The position numbers and the translations under genes were made by a program. A DNA stretch of 64,000 bases from Chitinophagaceae bacterium (lineage in GTDB: Bacteria > Bacteroidota > Bacteroidia > Chitinophagales > Chitinophagaceae): assembly GCA_016786845.1 (NCBI GenBank), contig JAEUVB010000015.1, positions 186,001 to 250,000 on the forward strand, written 5' to 3'. This document shows positions 16,120 through 24,657 of the stretch, piece after piece. The notes beneath the pieces are model-generated. The model searched no databases. It was not told where the DNA came from and was given only the letters and a program-made list of their open reading frames with translations. Each line of letters starts with the position of its first letter. Within the stretch, counting starts at the first letter, position 1.

Positions 16120-17511
16120 TTATGAAATTTCTTTCAACAGTTCCCGAATATCCATCATGATTTTTTTGGCGATATTATTGGCAGTAGTTTCAGAAGTGCT
16201 TTCAGCATAAATCCGAATGATGGGTTCCGTATTGGATGTCCTTAAATGTACCCATTCATTGTCAAAATCTATCTTCAATCCATCCTCCGTGTTGACCGGT
16301 TGTTTTATATAGATTTTTTGGATGCCTTCAAATATCTTCTTTACGTCCACTCCTTTTTCCAGTTCAATTTTATTTTTCGACATGTAGTAATCCGGGTATT
16401 TTCTGCGGAGGTCCACCATCGATTTTCCGAAATGTGAAAGATGAGTGAGGAATAAGGCAATGCCAATCAATGCGTCGCGGCCATAATGAAGCTCAGGTAC
16501 GATAATGCCACCATTTCCTTCACCGCCAATGACAGCATTCACTTCTTTCATTTTATTCACCACATTCACTTCTCCCACGGCACTGGCAAAATATTCGCCG
16601 CCGTGTTTCAAGGTAATATCTTTCAGTGCACGCGTACTGGAAAGGTTGGAAACGGTATTTCCTTTTTTATGGGTCAGGAAATAATCTGCAATGGCAACTA
16701 AGGTATATTCCTCGCCGAACATGGATCCATCATCATTAATAAAACAAAGACGATCAACATCGGGATCCACGACGATGCCCAAGTCAGCATTTTGTTTGGA
16801 AACTGTGTTAGAAATTTCCATTAAATTCTCAGGCAGCGGTTCGGGATTATGATTAAACTTCCCATTGACTTCTTCATTGATCACAATCACTTGTTCAACC
16901 CCCAGTGCTTTCAGCAACGCAGGCACATAGGTAGCGCCTGTGCTGTTGATGCCATCCACCACGATTTTGAAATTTTTGGCAGCAATGGCCTCCCGATCAA
17001 CCAAAGGATGATTGAGAATGGTGTCTATATGTTTTTGCTGATAGCTTTCATCCGTGCTTAATTTGCCCAATTTGGTTACTTCGGCAAAACGAAAATCGGC
17101 TGCATTGCCACGTTTTAAAACTTCTTCACCATCCTGTCCGGAAATGAATTCCCCGTGCTGATTCAAAAGTTTGAGTGCATTCCATTCTTTGGGATTATGA
17201 CTGGCTGTAATGATAATCCCGCCCCCGGCTTTCTCCATGGTCACAGCCATTTCAACAGTCGGTGTAGTACTCAAACCCAGGTCAACCACATCTGCACCGA
17301 GAGACTGTAGGGTACTCACGACCAAATTACGCACCATTTCACCGCTGATACGGCCATCCCGGCCAATCACAATTTTTGGGTTGTTCGTTTTTTCAATCAG
17401 CCAAGAGCCAAAGGCAGCGGTATATTTCACGATGTCAACAGGAGTGAGCGCTTCATCGGGTTTGCCGCCAATCGTACCACGTATCCCTGAAATTGATTTA
17501 ATTAAAGCCAA
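16120..17511 (-). CDS. glmM: Phosphoglucosamine mutase
   Basis: The protein has 463 residues. It belongs to the alpha-D-phosphohexomutase superfamily. The catalytic serine loop IIITASHNPKEWNALKLLN has Ser104 as the phosphoserine. The metal-binding loop DPDVDRLCFINDDG and the sugar-binding loop GGEGNGGIIVPELHYGRDALIG follow, with the phosphate-binding C-terminal RTSNTEPIIRIYAE. The variant architecture is that of the bacterial/archaeal phosphoglucosamine/phosphomannomutase group, so GlmM (glucosamine-6-P to glucosamine-1-P for cell-wall synthesis) is most likely, though a phosphomannomutase role is possible. The start is TTG (17511): the family N-terminus (SISGIRGTIGG) begins four residues later and no ATG is nearby. 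Confidence 0.88.
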   Translation of the reverse strand: MALIKSISGIRGTIGGKPDEALTPVDIVKYTAAFGSWLIEKTNNPKIVIGRDGRISGEMVRNLVVSTLQSLGADVVDLGLSTTPTVEMAVTMEKAGGGIIITASHNPKEWNALKLLNQHGEFISGQDGEEVLKRGNAADFRFAEVTKLGKLSTDESYQQKHIDTILNHPLVDREAIAAKNFKIVVDGINSTGATYVPALLKALGVEQVIVINEEVNGKFNHNPEPLPENLMEISNTVSKQNADLGIVVDPDVDRLCFINDDGSMFGEEYTLVAIADYFLTHKKGNTVSNLSSTRALKDITLKHGGEYFASAVGEVNVVNKMKEVNAVIGGEGNGGIIVPELHYGRDALIGIALFLTHLSHFGKSMVDLRRKYPDYYMSKNKIELEKGVDVKKIFEGIQKIYIKQPVNTEDGLKIDFDNEWVHLRTSNTEPIIRIYAESTSETTANNIAKKIMMDIRELLKEIS

Positions 17512-17586
17512 AATAAAATTTTTGAAGTGCGAAAATATAACAAAATACGTTGCATTTTTGCCCCGGAGTTGAATTATCTGCTCCTT

Positions 17587-17594
17587 TATCTTTG
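17587..17594 (+). promoter_or_regulatory. -7 promoter box TATCTTTG of the methyltransferase operon
   Basis: TATCTTTG matches TAnnTTTG and ends 7 nt before the ATG at 17602. This supports that ATG over the open frame reaching back to 17527 and predicts a very short leader. TTG elements at 17558 and 17569 are not at ideal spacing. Confidence 0.6.
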
Positions 17595-17601
17595 GTCAAG
17601 T

Positions 17602-18333
17602 ATGCAAGAGTGGTTTGAAAATTGGTTTGATTCACCTTATTATCATCTGCTGTATCAGCATCGAAGCGAGTTGGAAGCTCGAGGTTTCGTCGATATGCTG
17701 TATCAGTATCTTCATCCTCAAGCGGACGCGACCCTGCTTGATTTAGCCTGCGGTAAAGGCCGGCATGCCAAAGCATTTGCAGCTTTCCCCTTGGATGTGA
17801 CCGGACTTGATCTTTCGGCTCAGAGTATCGCGTCGGCAAAAAAGCTTGAATCCGACAATCTCCATTTTTATATTCATGATATGCGCAAGGTATTTCGGGT
17901 TAATTATTTTGATATCATTTGCAACCTGTTTACAAGCTTCGGATATTTTGCCTCTCCGCACGATCACGATTTGGCTGCACAAAGCATCTATGGCGGATTA
18001 AAACCCGGAGGTCATTTGGTGATAGATTTTGTCAATCAAATACCGGCCCGAAAACATATCGACGACCATCGGCATGAAACAATAGTCAGAGATGAGGTCT
18101 GTTTTGATATACGCAGAAGTTACACCGAACAAAAATTGTTGAAGGAAATTCGGATTCAGGATGGAGATCAGCAATTTTGCTTTTCCGAATCCGTGACCAG
18201 TTTTAGTTTAACGGAAATGGTGAAATTATTTACTCAAACCGGATTAAAACACATTCAAACTTTTGGGAATTATACTTTAGGCGGGTATGATGAATCCCTT
18301 TCACCCAGAATGATTTTGATTTTTCAAAAGTAA
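17602..18333 (+). CDS. SAM-dependent class I methyltransferase
   Basis: From the ATG at 17602 the protein has 243 residues. The SAM-binding motif I is LLDLACGKGRHAKAFA, and motif II is LDVTGLDLSAQSIASAKK, with the acidic residue of motif III in FDIICNLFTSFGYF. Such proteins are common in Bacteroidota, and the substrate (small molecule, protein or RNA) cannot be predicted. It overlaps the next gene by one base (TAATG), so it is co-translated with a PAP2 phosphatase. The frame extends upstream to 17527, but that part contains the promoter box and is not conserved-looking. Confidence 0.85.
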   Translation: MQEWFENWFDSPYYHLLYQHRSELEARGFVDMLYQYLHPQADATLLDLACGKGRHAKAFAAFPLDVTGLDLSAQSIASAKKLESDNLHFYIHDMRKVFRVNYFDIICNLFTSFGYFASPHDHDLAAQSIYGGLKPGGHLVIDFVNQIPARKHIDDHRHETIVRDEVCFDIRRSYTEQKLLKEIRIQDGDQQFCFSESVTSFSLTEMVKLFTQTGLKHIQTFGNYTLGGYDESLSPRMILIFQK

Positions 18334-18911
18334 TGATGATTTCATCCATTCAACATATTGATGAAGTTATACTCCGTGCGATACATGTCAACGGGCAAAA
18401 TCAAGTGTTCGATGTTCTCATGCCATGGCTTAGAAATCCTTATTTCTGGGCGCCCTTTTATTTATTCCTCCTCGTTTGGATGTGGCAACAGTTTGGCCGG
18501 CGCGGCTTATGGTGGTGCCTTTTCTTTTTTGTCACTTTTACCTTTTGCGATTTTGTCAGTGCCAGTTTGATCAAACCCTGGGTGCATCGATTGAGACCTT
18601 GCCAGGATGAAAACCTTTCATTTATACTTCGGGAATTGGTGACCTGTGGCAGTGGATACAGTTTTCCATCCAGTCATGCCGCCAATCATACCGGACTCGC
18701 GGTGTTTATGATACTCACTTTAGGACATCAATTTCGTTGGGTTAAGCCCGTCGCTATCCTTTGGGCATTGGGAGTTTGTTATGCGCAAATGTATGTCGGG
18801 GTGCATTATCCTTCTGATATTTTAGGAGGTGCTTTTATCGGAGCAATTATTGCATTTCTTATATCCAGATATATGGCCTTCAGATTTGGTTTTGGGAAAG
18901 CATCTCATTAA
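18333..18911 (+). CDS. PAP2 family membrane phosphatase
   Basis: The protein has 192 residues and about five or six membrane helices. The three phosphatase motifs are present: KPWVHRLRP (KxxxxxxRP), GYSFPSSHAANH (PSGH-like, with catalytic His) and GVHYPSDILGGA (SRxxxxxHxxxD-like, with YVGVHYPSD). It probably dephosphorylates undecaprenyl pyrophosphate or phosphatidic-acid-like lipids on the outer face of the inner membrane. The start overlaps the methyltransferase stop by one base. It is the second gene of a run followed by a ZIP transporter and a TraB-family protein. Confidence 0.9.
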   Translation: MMISSIQHIDEVILRAIHVNGQNQVFDVLMPWLRNPYFWAPFYLFLLVWMWQQFGRRGLWWCLFFFVTFTFCDFVSASLIKPWVHRLRPCQDENLSFILRELVTCGSGYSFPSSHAANHTGLAVFMILTLGHQFRWVKPVAILWALGVCYAQMYVGVHYPSDILGGAFIGAIIAFLISRYMAFRFGFGKASH

Positions 18912-18917
18912 ATTCCT

Positions 18918-18925
18918 TACTTTTG
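18918..18925 (+). promoter_or_regulatory. -7 promoter box TACTTTTG before the ZIP gene
   Basis: TACTTTTG matches TAnnTTTG, lies 9 nt before the ATG at 18935, and has a TTG 23 nt upstream. It would allow an internal start of the ZIP-TraB part of the operon with a nearly leaderless mRNA, and it supports ATG 18935 over the in-frame TTG at 18923, which lies inside the box. Confidence 0.5.
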
Positions 18926-18934
18926 CCCTCCCTC

Positions 18935-19663
18935 ATGATTTGGTTTTATTTTCTTTTACTGACCGTGCTGACCCTCTTGGGTGGATCCATTCCATTTCTG
19001 GTTAAATCGTTTAAGTCGGAATGGATGACCTATATGTTGGCATTTTCAGGGGCATTTCTCTTGGGTATTACGCTGTTACATTTATTACCCGAAAGCGTTC
19101 ACGAACTTCAACATGAAGCCGGCATTTATATTCTGATTGGTTTTTTTATTCAATTATTATTGCAAAGGATATCTCACGGTGTAGAGCACGGGCATATTCA
19201 CGATCATCATACCCATGTGCATGGCATCAGTCCAATTTTTTTAGGCCTGTGTATTCATGCATTTATGGAGGGGATTCCTTTAGGCTTTAATTATCAGAAT
19301 ACCAGTACGATGCCTTCCATTTTTCTGGGTGTGGCTGCGCATAAAATACCGGAAGCCGTGACCCTCAGTGCATTGGTGCTTATGTCGAACAGCAAGAAGA
19401 ATAAATGGGTCATTCTTTTGTTCTTTGCTTTGGTTTCACCGGCATCGGGAATGTTGGCTATGTATTATGGTCAAAAGTTTCAATTTATCTCCAATTTACT
19501 CGTTTACATTATCCCTGTAGTCATAGGTGCTTTTTTACATATTTCTACGACCATTTTGTATGAGAGTGGAACCAAGTCTCATGAATTAAGCAGACAAAAA
19601 GTCATCTCTGTATTGCTTGGCCTGTCTTTTGCGTTAGCCACCCTGCTATTCCCTCACGAATAA
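18935..19663 (+). CDS. ZIP family metal (zinc/iron) transporter
   Basis: From the ATG at 18935 the protein has 242 residues with about eight membrane helices. Helix IV-V carries the metal-site pattern: LCIHAFMEGIPLGFN (HxxxEG) and VAAHKIPEAVTLS (HKxPE). A His-rich loop (HGVEHGHIHDHHTHVHG) between helices III and IV is the usual cytoplasmic regulatory loop. It moves Zn2+ or Fe2+ into the cytoplasm or, in some bacteria, across the membrane in both directions. It is in line with PAP2 upstream and a TraB-family gene 7 nt downstream. Confidence 0.93.
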   Translation: MIWFYFLLLTVLTLLGGSIPFLVKSFKSEWMTYMLAFSGAFLLGITLLHLLPESVHELQHEAGIYILIGFFIQLLLQRISHGVEHGHIHDHHTHVHGISPIFLGLCIHAFMEGIPLGFNYQNTSTMPSIFLGVAAHKIPEAVTLSALVLMSNSKKNKWVILLFFALVSPASGMLAMYYGQKFQFISNLLVYIIPVVIGAFLHISTTILYESGTKSHELSRQKVISVLLGLSFALATLLFPHE

Positions 19664-19670
19664 ATCTAAC

Positions 19671-20567
19671 ATGAAAAAGTATTTTCTTTTACTGGCCGGC
19701 TTGATCGGTCAGTTATTGTCTTTGAATTTGTTTGCGCAAAAAACAGCCCATACCGAAGCTGCATTAAATGCACATAAAAGCCTTCTTTGGCGGGTGACCG
19801 GTAAAGGGTTGAAAAAACCCAGTTATATTTTCGGCACCATACATATGATATGTGAAGAAGACTATTTCTTCACATCCGCGATGCAGGAGGCTTTTCAAAA
19901 AAGTGATCGCCTGGTTCTCGAAATTGATTTGAGTGATCCGGCTTCTTCGCAGTCGAATTTGAGTTTAATGCTGTTGCCGGAGGGCAGAACCCTCAGGGAT
20001 TTCTTTTCAACGGACGAACGATATCAAAGCTTCGCGGAAAAATTTAAGGAGCAATCCGGTTTTGAATTGAATCAGGTAAAGCAAATGAAACCATTAGCGA
20101 TACTGTCTATTTTGCTGGCCAACGCCAATACCTGTGTAAATACGGCTTCCTATGAAATGAAGTTGATGAAAATGGGTGAAGGGCGTCATATGCCGGTTAA
20201 GGGGTTGGAAACCACAGATGCCCAAATGGCTATTTTCGATCGGATGACCGCTCCGGAAATCGAAGCATTGCTCATGGAAAGTGTAGGCGATCCAAAACAA
20301 GCCATGGGCGAGCAACAAAAAATGATCGAGCATTACAAAGCCCAGGATGTAGAGTCTCTGTACAAGTTGATTACTGCTTCGCCTGAATTCAAAGGTCATG
20401 AAGGACAACTGATCAATGATCGGAATCAGGCATGGGTGAAAATATTGCCGGCATGGTTTATCGAAGCGAGTTGTTTTGTAGCTGTGGGAGCCGGGCATTT
20501 ATCCGGCGCATCAGGTGTATTGAACCTGCTTCGCCATGCAGGATATCAAGTGGAAGCGGTTCATTAA
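19671..20567 (+). CDS. TraB/GumN family protein
   Basis: The protein has 298 residues with signal peptide MKKYFLLLAGLIGQLLSLNLFAQ. The family signatures are KKPSYIFGTIHMICEEDYFF (GTIHM, the first GxxxH motif) and SCFVAVGAGHLSGASGVLNLLRHAGYQV near the end, with conserved Gly, His and Glu residues (LVLEIDLSD). TraB/TIKI relatives are metal-dependent proteases in animals, but the bacterial GumN group has no proven activity. Located after a ZIP transporter, it may be a periplasmic metal-dependent protein; this link is inference. No T9SS sorting domain is present. Confidence 0.88.
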   Translation: MKKYFLLLAGLIGQLLSLNLFAQKTAHTEAALNAHKSLLWRVTGKGLKKPSYIFGTIHMICEEDYFFTSAMQEAFQKSDRLVLEIDLSDPASSQSNLSLMLLPEGRTLRDFFSTDERYQSFAEKFKEQSGFELNQVKQMKPLAILSILLANANTCVNTASYEMKLMKMGEGRHMPVKGLETTDAQMAIFDRMTAPEIEALLMESVGDPKQAMGEQQKMIEHYKAQDVESLYKLITASPEFKGHEGQLINDRNQAWVKILPAWFIEASCFVAVGAGHLSGASGVLNLLRHAGYQVEAVH

Positions 20568-20773
20568 AGCGTATGATTGGATATCCGGAATGCCATCGAT
20601 GAGGAGCAGGTTTCTGATCCTGAAAGCGTCCTTTTCTTATGCATGATCTGAATCGTTGAAAAGTGTTGAAATGCCTTTAAACATTGAATTACAGGCCCTG
20701 TTTCAGAGATATTTTTTACAAAATTATGTTTTTGAGAAAAAAGAGTCTATTTTTATCCAAATTTTTACAACAA

Positions 20774-21916
20774 ATGAAGAAATTGCTATTTAGTTTGAGT
20801 GTTTTGCTGTTGAGTCAGGTGATGCAGGCACAGCAATATTATCCGCTGGCCGATCCATGTGATCCGGATAAGGTGTTTGAAAAACTTCCGCCTGCTGCCT
20901 ATGACAATAATTGCGTTTATCTGCTGCGTATTTCCAGCCAGCCTTTCAATAAATTTCCAAAAGAAGTATTCCGTTATCCTAATTTGAAGGAATTGACCTT
21001 GCACAATGCGAATGTCGGTTCCTTGCCTTTGGATATCTATTTGTTGGAGCATATTGAAGTGTTAGATCTGTCCAACAATAATTTGACCACTATCCCTGCG
21101 ACTATCGGGGAAATGAAAAACCTTCGCAAGCTGATCCTGCGTAACAATAAACTCAATACACTTCCGGCTGCAATTTCAAATTGCCGCAATCTCGAGGAGT
21201 TGGATATTACCGGCAATCCGATTACGTTTTTGCCCAATGAAATCAATAGCTTACAGGCATTACGCAGTTTCCGATTCAGTGGCAATCAAATCAAGGATCC
21301 GCAAATTATGTTGGGATTGGTTCGCCAAATGCGCAACATCACCAGCCTGGATTTGAGCGGTTGTAATTTGAATTTCGTTCCTTCTGATATTCGTTTCTTG
21401 AAAAATTTGAGAGAACTCAACCTCTCAAACAACAATATTCATTTTCTGCCTTACGAAATCGGCTATCTCAACAAATTGGAAACCCTGATTATTGGCGAAA
21501 ATGGAAGTACCGGAAATCGTATTTATGATTTGCCTACTTCCTTTGCCAACTTGAAAAGCCTGAAAACATTGGTGGCGGCGAATAATAATTTTGTAGACTT
21601 CCCTATGGTATTGGCTTCCTTGCAGCAATTGGAAAATCTGGACATGAGCAATAATAAATTGCAGGCGTTGCCGGCTGAAATTGGCATGATGTCAGGTTTG
21701 AATAAATTGAATGTGATGAATAATCAGTTGACCGATGTGCCTGTGGAAATAGCCACACTGACCAGATTGACGACATTTGATTATGCCGGCAATCCTTTCT
21801 CACCAGAAGTACAGCAAAAAATCATCAACCTCATGACCGGCAACTATGTAGAGCCGGCCCCTAAGAAAAAGGTTGTTGCCAAGAAGAAAAAGGTCGTTAA
21901 GCGCAAGCGTAAGTAA
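20774..21916 (+). CDS. Leucine-rich-repeat secreted protein with lysine-rich tail
   Basis: From the ATG at 20774 the protein has 380 residues and signal peptide MKKLLFSLSVLLLSQVMQAQ. The open frame back to 20684 lacks a signal peptide at its start. About ten leucine-rich repeats follow (e.g. EVLDLSNNNLTTIPATIGEM, LRKLILRNNKLNTLPAAISN, LRELNLSNNNIHFLPYEIG), the pattern of the IRREKO/bacterial type with xxLxLxxNxLxxLP. The C-terminus is a run of Lys/Arg (PKKKVVAKKKKVVKRKRK) with no T9SS sorting domain. LRRs bind protein ligands, so a role in surface recognition or adhesion is possible. The basic tail may bind nucleic acid or lipopolysaccharide. The gene has a TTCG-loop terminator. Confidence 0.85.
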   Translation: MKKLLFSLSVLLLSQVMQAQQYYPLADPCDPDKVFEKLPPAAYDNNCVYLLRISSQPFNKFPKEVFRYPNLKELTLHNANVGSLPLDIYLLEHIEVLDLSNNNLTTIPATIGEMKNLRKLILRNNKLNTLPAAISNCRNLEELDITGNPITFLPNEINSLQALRSFRFSGNQIKDPQIMLGLVRQMRNITSLDLSGCNLNFVPSDIRFLKNLRELNLSNNNIHFLPYEIGYLNKLETLIIGENGSTGNRIYDLPTSFANLKSLKTLVAANNNFVDFPMVLASLQQLENLDMSNNKLQALPAEIGMMSGLNKLNVMNNQLTDVPVEIATLTRLTTFDYAGNPFSPEVQQKIINLMTGNYVEPAPKKKVVAKKKKVVKRKRK

Positions 21917-21937
21917 ACGATTATCATAATATGAAAG

Positions 21938-21961
21938 AGCTGTCTTCGGGCAGCTTTTTTT
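21938..21961 (+). terminator. Intrinsic terminator with UUCG tetraloop
   Basis: AGCTGTC (21938-21944) pairs with GGCAGCT (21949-21955) around the stable loop TTCG, followed by TTTTTTT. It ends transcription of the LRR gene. Confidence 0.92.
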
Positions 21962-22052
21962 ATGTCAACTAACTTTGGTGCATTTGATCACATGGCCAAT
22001 TTGATGTCTTGGATGACTCCGGTACTTTTATTTGATATGTGCTCCTTGTGGA

Positions 22053-22140
22053 AACGGACTGCGCGGCAACGATTGCAGCGGAAAGCCCGCATCCGCCGCG
22101 GCGGAGAGGACTTGGAGCGGAAAGCGTGTCCGCCGCCCAA
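22053..22140 (+). repeat. Dispersed GC-rich intergenic repeat, copy A
   Basis: The sequence begins AACGGACTGCGCGGCAACG and ends GTCCGCCGCCCAA. It is a close copy of 44736-44830 and a diverged, inverted copy lies at 60877-60994. It sits right after the porT stop (porT is on the minus strand) and does not encode a protein. Confidence 0.85.
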
Positions 22141-22143
22141 ATA

Positions 22144-22872
22144 TTATCCCTGTATATGAATCGAGAAGATAATCATTCGCGTGGTAATGCGATCGATGGC
22201 TTTGTTGGTCGGTTCGCCTTCGTTACGTAAAAGGGTATTCCCAAGACCGTTGCTGACTTTAATTTCCGGCGCAAAAATGAAATTAGGATAATAGAACTCA
22301 AATCCCAATCCTAAATTGTAGCCATAATCCACGGGTTTGATTTTGATTAAATCATCTGCACGTTTTGAACGGGCATTGGCATTGAAATCGTAATCGATCT
22401 TACCACCGGCGCAAACATAGAAACGAAAATTATTTTGTCGGTCGGATTTGAATTTAAACTCCACGGGAAGACTAAAGAGAACAGATTCAAATGAATTGGT
22501 GAGGGTAGAATCATTGGGTAAGGAAAACCTTAAACCTTTTTCGCGGAGTACAAAAGAAGGGCAGGCCCGAAGGTCCACAAATCCACTCAGTCTCAAATTG
22601 CCCATAATGCCCAACTGGAATCCGGGTTTCCACAACGGGGTAATATTCGTGACACTATCACTTTCAATAAAATACTGCGAATGCGATAATTTGTATTGTG
22701 AGGTATTGATTCCTAAAGAAATTCCGAAATAGTAAGGTTTATCCTCATGTTCGGGATTATTCATGCGTTCATTTTGAGCTTGTGCAGTCAATGAACAAAC
22801 AAGACCTAAGACGAGGCCTGTTATTTTTCTGCGTGATAAATGGAAGCGATTCCGAAGCTCAGACTTTTGCAT
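22144..22872 (-). CDS. porT: PorT-like type IX secretion protein (outer-membrane beta-barrel)
   Basis: From the ATG at 22872 the protein has 242 residues. The signal peptide runs to SLTAQAQ. The rest is a small beta-barrel: YYFGISLGINTSQYKLSHSQ, then PGFQLGIMGNLRLSGFVDLR and a run of strands ending in MIIFSIHIQG. The PorT/SprT family is needed for type IX secretion and gliding in Bacteroidota, and ubiE-porT adjacency is a known arrangement, which supports the call. The window holds several T9SS cargo genes. The start overlaps ubiE by 52 bp. An upstream frame to 22911 exists, but Met at 22872 begins the signal sequence. Confidence 0.78.
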   Translation of the reverse strand: MQKSELRNRFHLSRRKITGLVLGLVCSLTAQAQNERMNNPEHEDKPYYFGISLGINTSQYKLSHSQYFIESDSVTNITPLWKPGFQLGIMGNLRLSGFVDLRACPSFVLREKGLRFSLPNDSTLTNSFESVLFSLPVEFKFKSDRQNNFRFYVCAGGKIDYDFNANARSKRADDLIKIKPVDYGYNLGLGFEFYYPNFIFAPEIKVSNGLGNTLLRNEGEPTNKAIDRITTRMIIFSIHIQG

Positions 22873-23549
22873 AGGGGTTTCTTGAATCCGGTTTTTTGCA
22901 ATATTACACACATTTCTTCACCTTCAGGGAAAACCGCAACGGAATTTGGCAAATAGGTATAGGCCTTATTGTCTTTACTGAAGATCTTGCCCACGAGTGG
23001 AGTTACATAACGGAAATAGAAGTGATATAATTGCTTGAGCGGAAAAACTTTTACTTTAGAAAACTCAAGGATTACAAATTGGCCGCCGGGTTTGAGTACA
23101 CGATGAATTTCGGTGAGCCCTTTTTCGAGGTTTTCGAAATTTCGAACACCGAACGCGACGGTCACGGCATCAAATGTGGCTTCCTGAAAGGGAAGATTTT
23201 CACTGTCTGCCTTAATAAGTTCAATGCTGTTTTGAAGTTGCTTTTCGGCAATTTTCTTCCTCCCTATGTCCAGCATACCGGCAGATATATCGATACCGGT
23301 AGTATGGGTCGGATCAAGCGCCTGAAGGGCAAGGGCGAGGTCGGCTGTGCCGGTGGCTACATCAAGAATGATTTTAGGTTGATAGGACTTTAATAAAGCG
23401 ATCACTTTTTTACGCCAAAGGACATCAATGCGGAAGGAGAGGAGTCGGTTGAGGAAATCATATCGGTGCGCGATCTGATCAAACATGTTTTCAACCTGTT
23501 CCTTTTTGCTGAGGTCGGATGTGTGATCCGGTACGATGCTTTTACTCAC
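22821..23549 (-). CDS. ubiE: Demethylmenaquinone/ubiquinone methyltransferase
   Basis: The protein has 242 residues from a GTG at 23549. UbiE/MenG signatures are DFLNRLLSFRIDVLWRKK near the N-terminus, the SAM site ILDVATGTADLALAL, FDAVTVAFGVRNFENL and GGQFVILEFSKVK. It methylates demethylmenaquinone, the last step of menaquinone synthesis, in the cytoplasm at the membrane. In-frame ATGs at 23570 and 23564 lie upstream, but the TATCTTTG promoter box (23554-23561) lies inside that stretch. I therefore take GTG 23549, which gives SKSIVPDHTSD as the N-terminus. It overlaps porT by 52 bp and is divergent from engB. Confidence 0.93.
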   Translation of the reverse strand: MSKSIVPDHTSDLSKKEQVENMFDQIAHRYDFLNRLLSFRIDVLWRKKVIALLKSYQPKIILDVATGTADLALALQALDPTHTTGIDISAGMLDIGRKKIAEKQLQNSIELIKADSENLPFQEATFDAVTVAFGVRNFENLEKGLTEIHRVLKPGGQFVILEFSKVKVFPLKQLYHFYFRYVTPLVGKIFSKDNKAYTYLPNSVAVFPEGEEMCVILQKTGFKKPLCKSLSFGIASIYHAEK

Positions 23550-23553
23550 CTGG

Positions 23554-23561
23554 CAAAGATA
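23554..23561 (-). promoter_or_regulatory. -7 promoter box TATCTTTG of ubiE-porT
   Basis: On the minus strand TATCTTTG lies 4 nt before GTG 23549, with a TTG 19 nt upstream of it. This is a near-perfect Bacteroidota promoter that would give a leaderless mRNA. It falls inside the open frame of the two upstream ATGs, which argues against them. Confidence 0.65.
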
Positions 23562-23643
23562 CATGCCCAAAGAGATTATCCAATGTAATGCGCTTCAATA
23601 GATATAAAAGATACTGAATCTCTATTCCTTCTGTTTATTGGCC

Positions 23644-23651
23644 TATTTTTG
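23644..23651 (+). promoter_or_regulatory. -7 promoter box TATTTTTG of engB
   Basis: TATTTTTG matches TAnnTTTG and ends 5 nt before the ATG at 23657, implying an essentially leaderless mRNA. It overlaps the in-frame GTG at 23651, so that alternative start is unlikely. Confidence 0.55.
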
Positions 23652-23656
23652 TGCCA

Positions 23657-24271
23657 ATGGAAATTAAACAGACGGAATACCTGATCAGTAGCCCGGGCAT
23701 AGCCAATTGTCCTAAACCGGATAAGCCCGAAGTCGCTTTTTTAGGTCGCAGCAATGTAGGGAAATCTTCTCTCATCAATATGCTCACTAATAAGAAGGAA
23801 TTGGCCAAGGTATCTGCGACCCCGGGTAAAACCCAATTGATCAATCATTTTCTCATCAACAAAACGATGTATTGGGTGGATCTGCCGGGCTATGGATTTG
23901 CTAAGGTTTCCCAGGCGCGACGGATGGAATGGACCAAGATGATCTGGAATTATGTAGAAAAACGAGAAAATCTGTTGACTTTGTTTATACTGATCGATAG
24001 CCGGCATACCCCTCAGAAAATTGATATTGATTTTGTCAACAAACTCGGTGAAAAAGGCATTCCGTTTTCCATCATATTTACCAAGGCCGATAAGGAAACA
24101 CAAAAGGAAGTGAGTCTGCATGTGAGCCAATTCAAGAAAGCCTTACTCGCTTATTGGGAGGAATTGCCTCCGATTTTTGTTTCTTCGGCGGTAAAAAAGC
24201 TGGGCAGAAAAGAAATACTGACCTATATCGAAGGTTTGTGTAACGACTATATGAAGGATGAACTCTTATAA
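23657..24271 (+). CDS. engB: Ribosome-biogenesis GTPase EngB/YihA
   Basis: From the ATG at 23657 the protein has 204 residues. The G1 motif is GRSNVGKS (30-37), with switch G3 DLPGYGFAKV and G4 TKADK, and the GTPase fold is of the TrmE-Era-EngA-EngB type. EngB acts in large-subunit ribosome assembly in the cytoplasm. A GTG at 23651 is in frame but lies inside the promoter box. The gene is divergent from ubiE and overlaps the 3' end of the convergent lipoprotein gene by 25 bp. Confidence 0.95.
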   Translation: MEIKQTEYLISSPGIANCPKPDKPEVAFLGRSNVGKSSLINMLTNKKELAKVSATPGKTQLINHFLINKTMYWVDLPGYGFAKVSQARRMEWTKMIWNYVEKRENLLTLFILIDSRHTPQKIDIDFVNKLGEKGIPFSIIFTKADKETQKEVSLHVSQFKKALLAYWEELPPIFVSSAVKKLGRKEILTYIEGLCNDYMKDELL

Positions 24272-24657
24272 AGGTCGAAACTCCGGCCATTTTTTGCTAT
24301 AAACATGATCAGATCCTTCATGGTGCGAAGTTTGCTAAAGCCCAGATCTAATTTTTTTACAGGGACCTGATATTCCTCTCTGAGCATTTGTTTATAAGTA
24401 TTGATCTGGTCTCCTTGTGTAAATACAGAAGCCAGAGGCGTCAGTAAATTCAATTTCCCGCCGCTCATTTTGATATCGTTATCGGCCATGAAGTTTTTGG
24501 TGTTTTTCAATATCGATTTTGACAATTGATACATAAAAGGATTGCCGGCCAAATGAGATACTTTCGTCGCGCTTGTGATACTCTTGTATTCATTACAAGC
24601 AGACAGGCAAAAAATGAGAAAAAAGAAAGTCAGAAAGAGCGTGAAATTTTTTTTCAT
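24247..24657 (-). CDS. Small lipoprotein of unknown function
   Basis: The protein has 136 residues. A signal peptide ends in the lipobox FCLSAC with Cys21, so it is probably membrane-anchored by lipid. The rest (about 110 residues) is mixed and basic, with an N-terminal Ser/Thr-rich stretch (SITSATKVSHLAGNPFMYQL) and no motif I recognise. The 3' end overlaps engB by 25 bp on the other strand. No close relative can be named. Confidence 0.6.
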   Translation of the reverse strand: MKKNFTLFLTFFFLIFCLSACNEYKSITSATKVSHLAGNPFMYQLSKSILKNTKNFMADNDIKMSGGKLNLLTPLASVFTQGDQINTYKQMLREEYQVPVKKLDLGFSKLRTMKDLIMFIAKNGRSFDLYKSSSFI

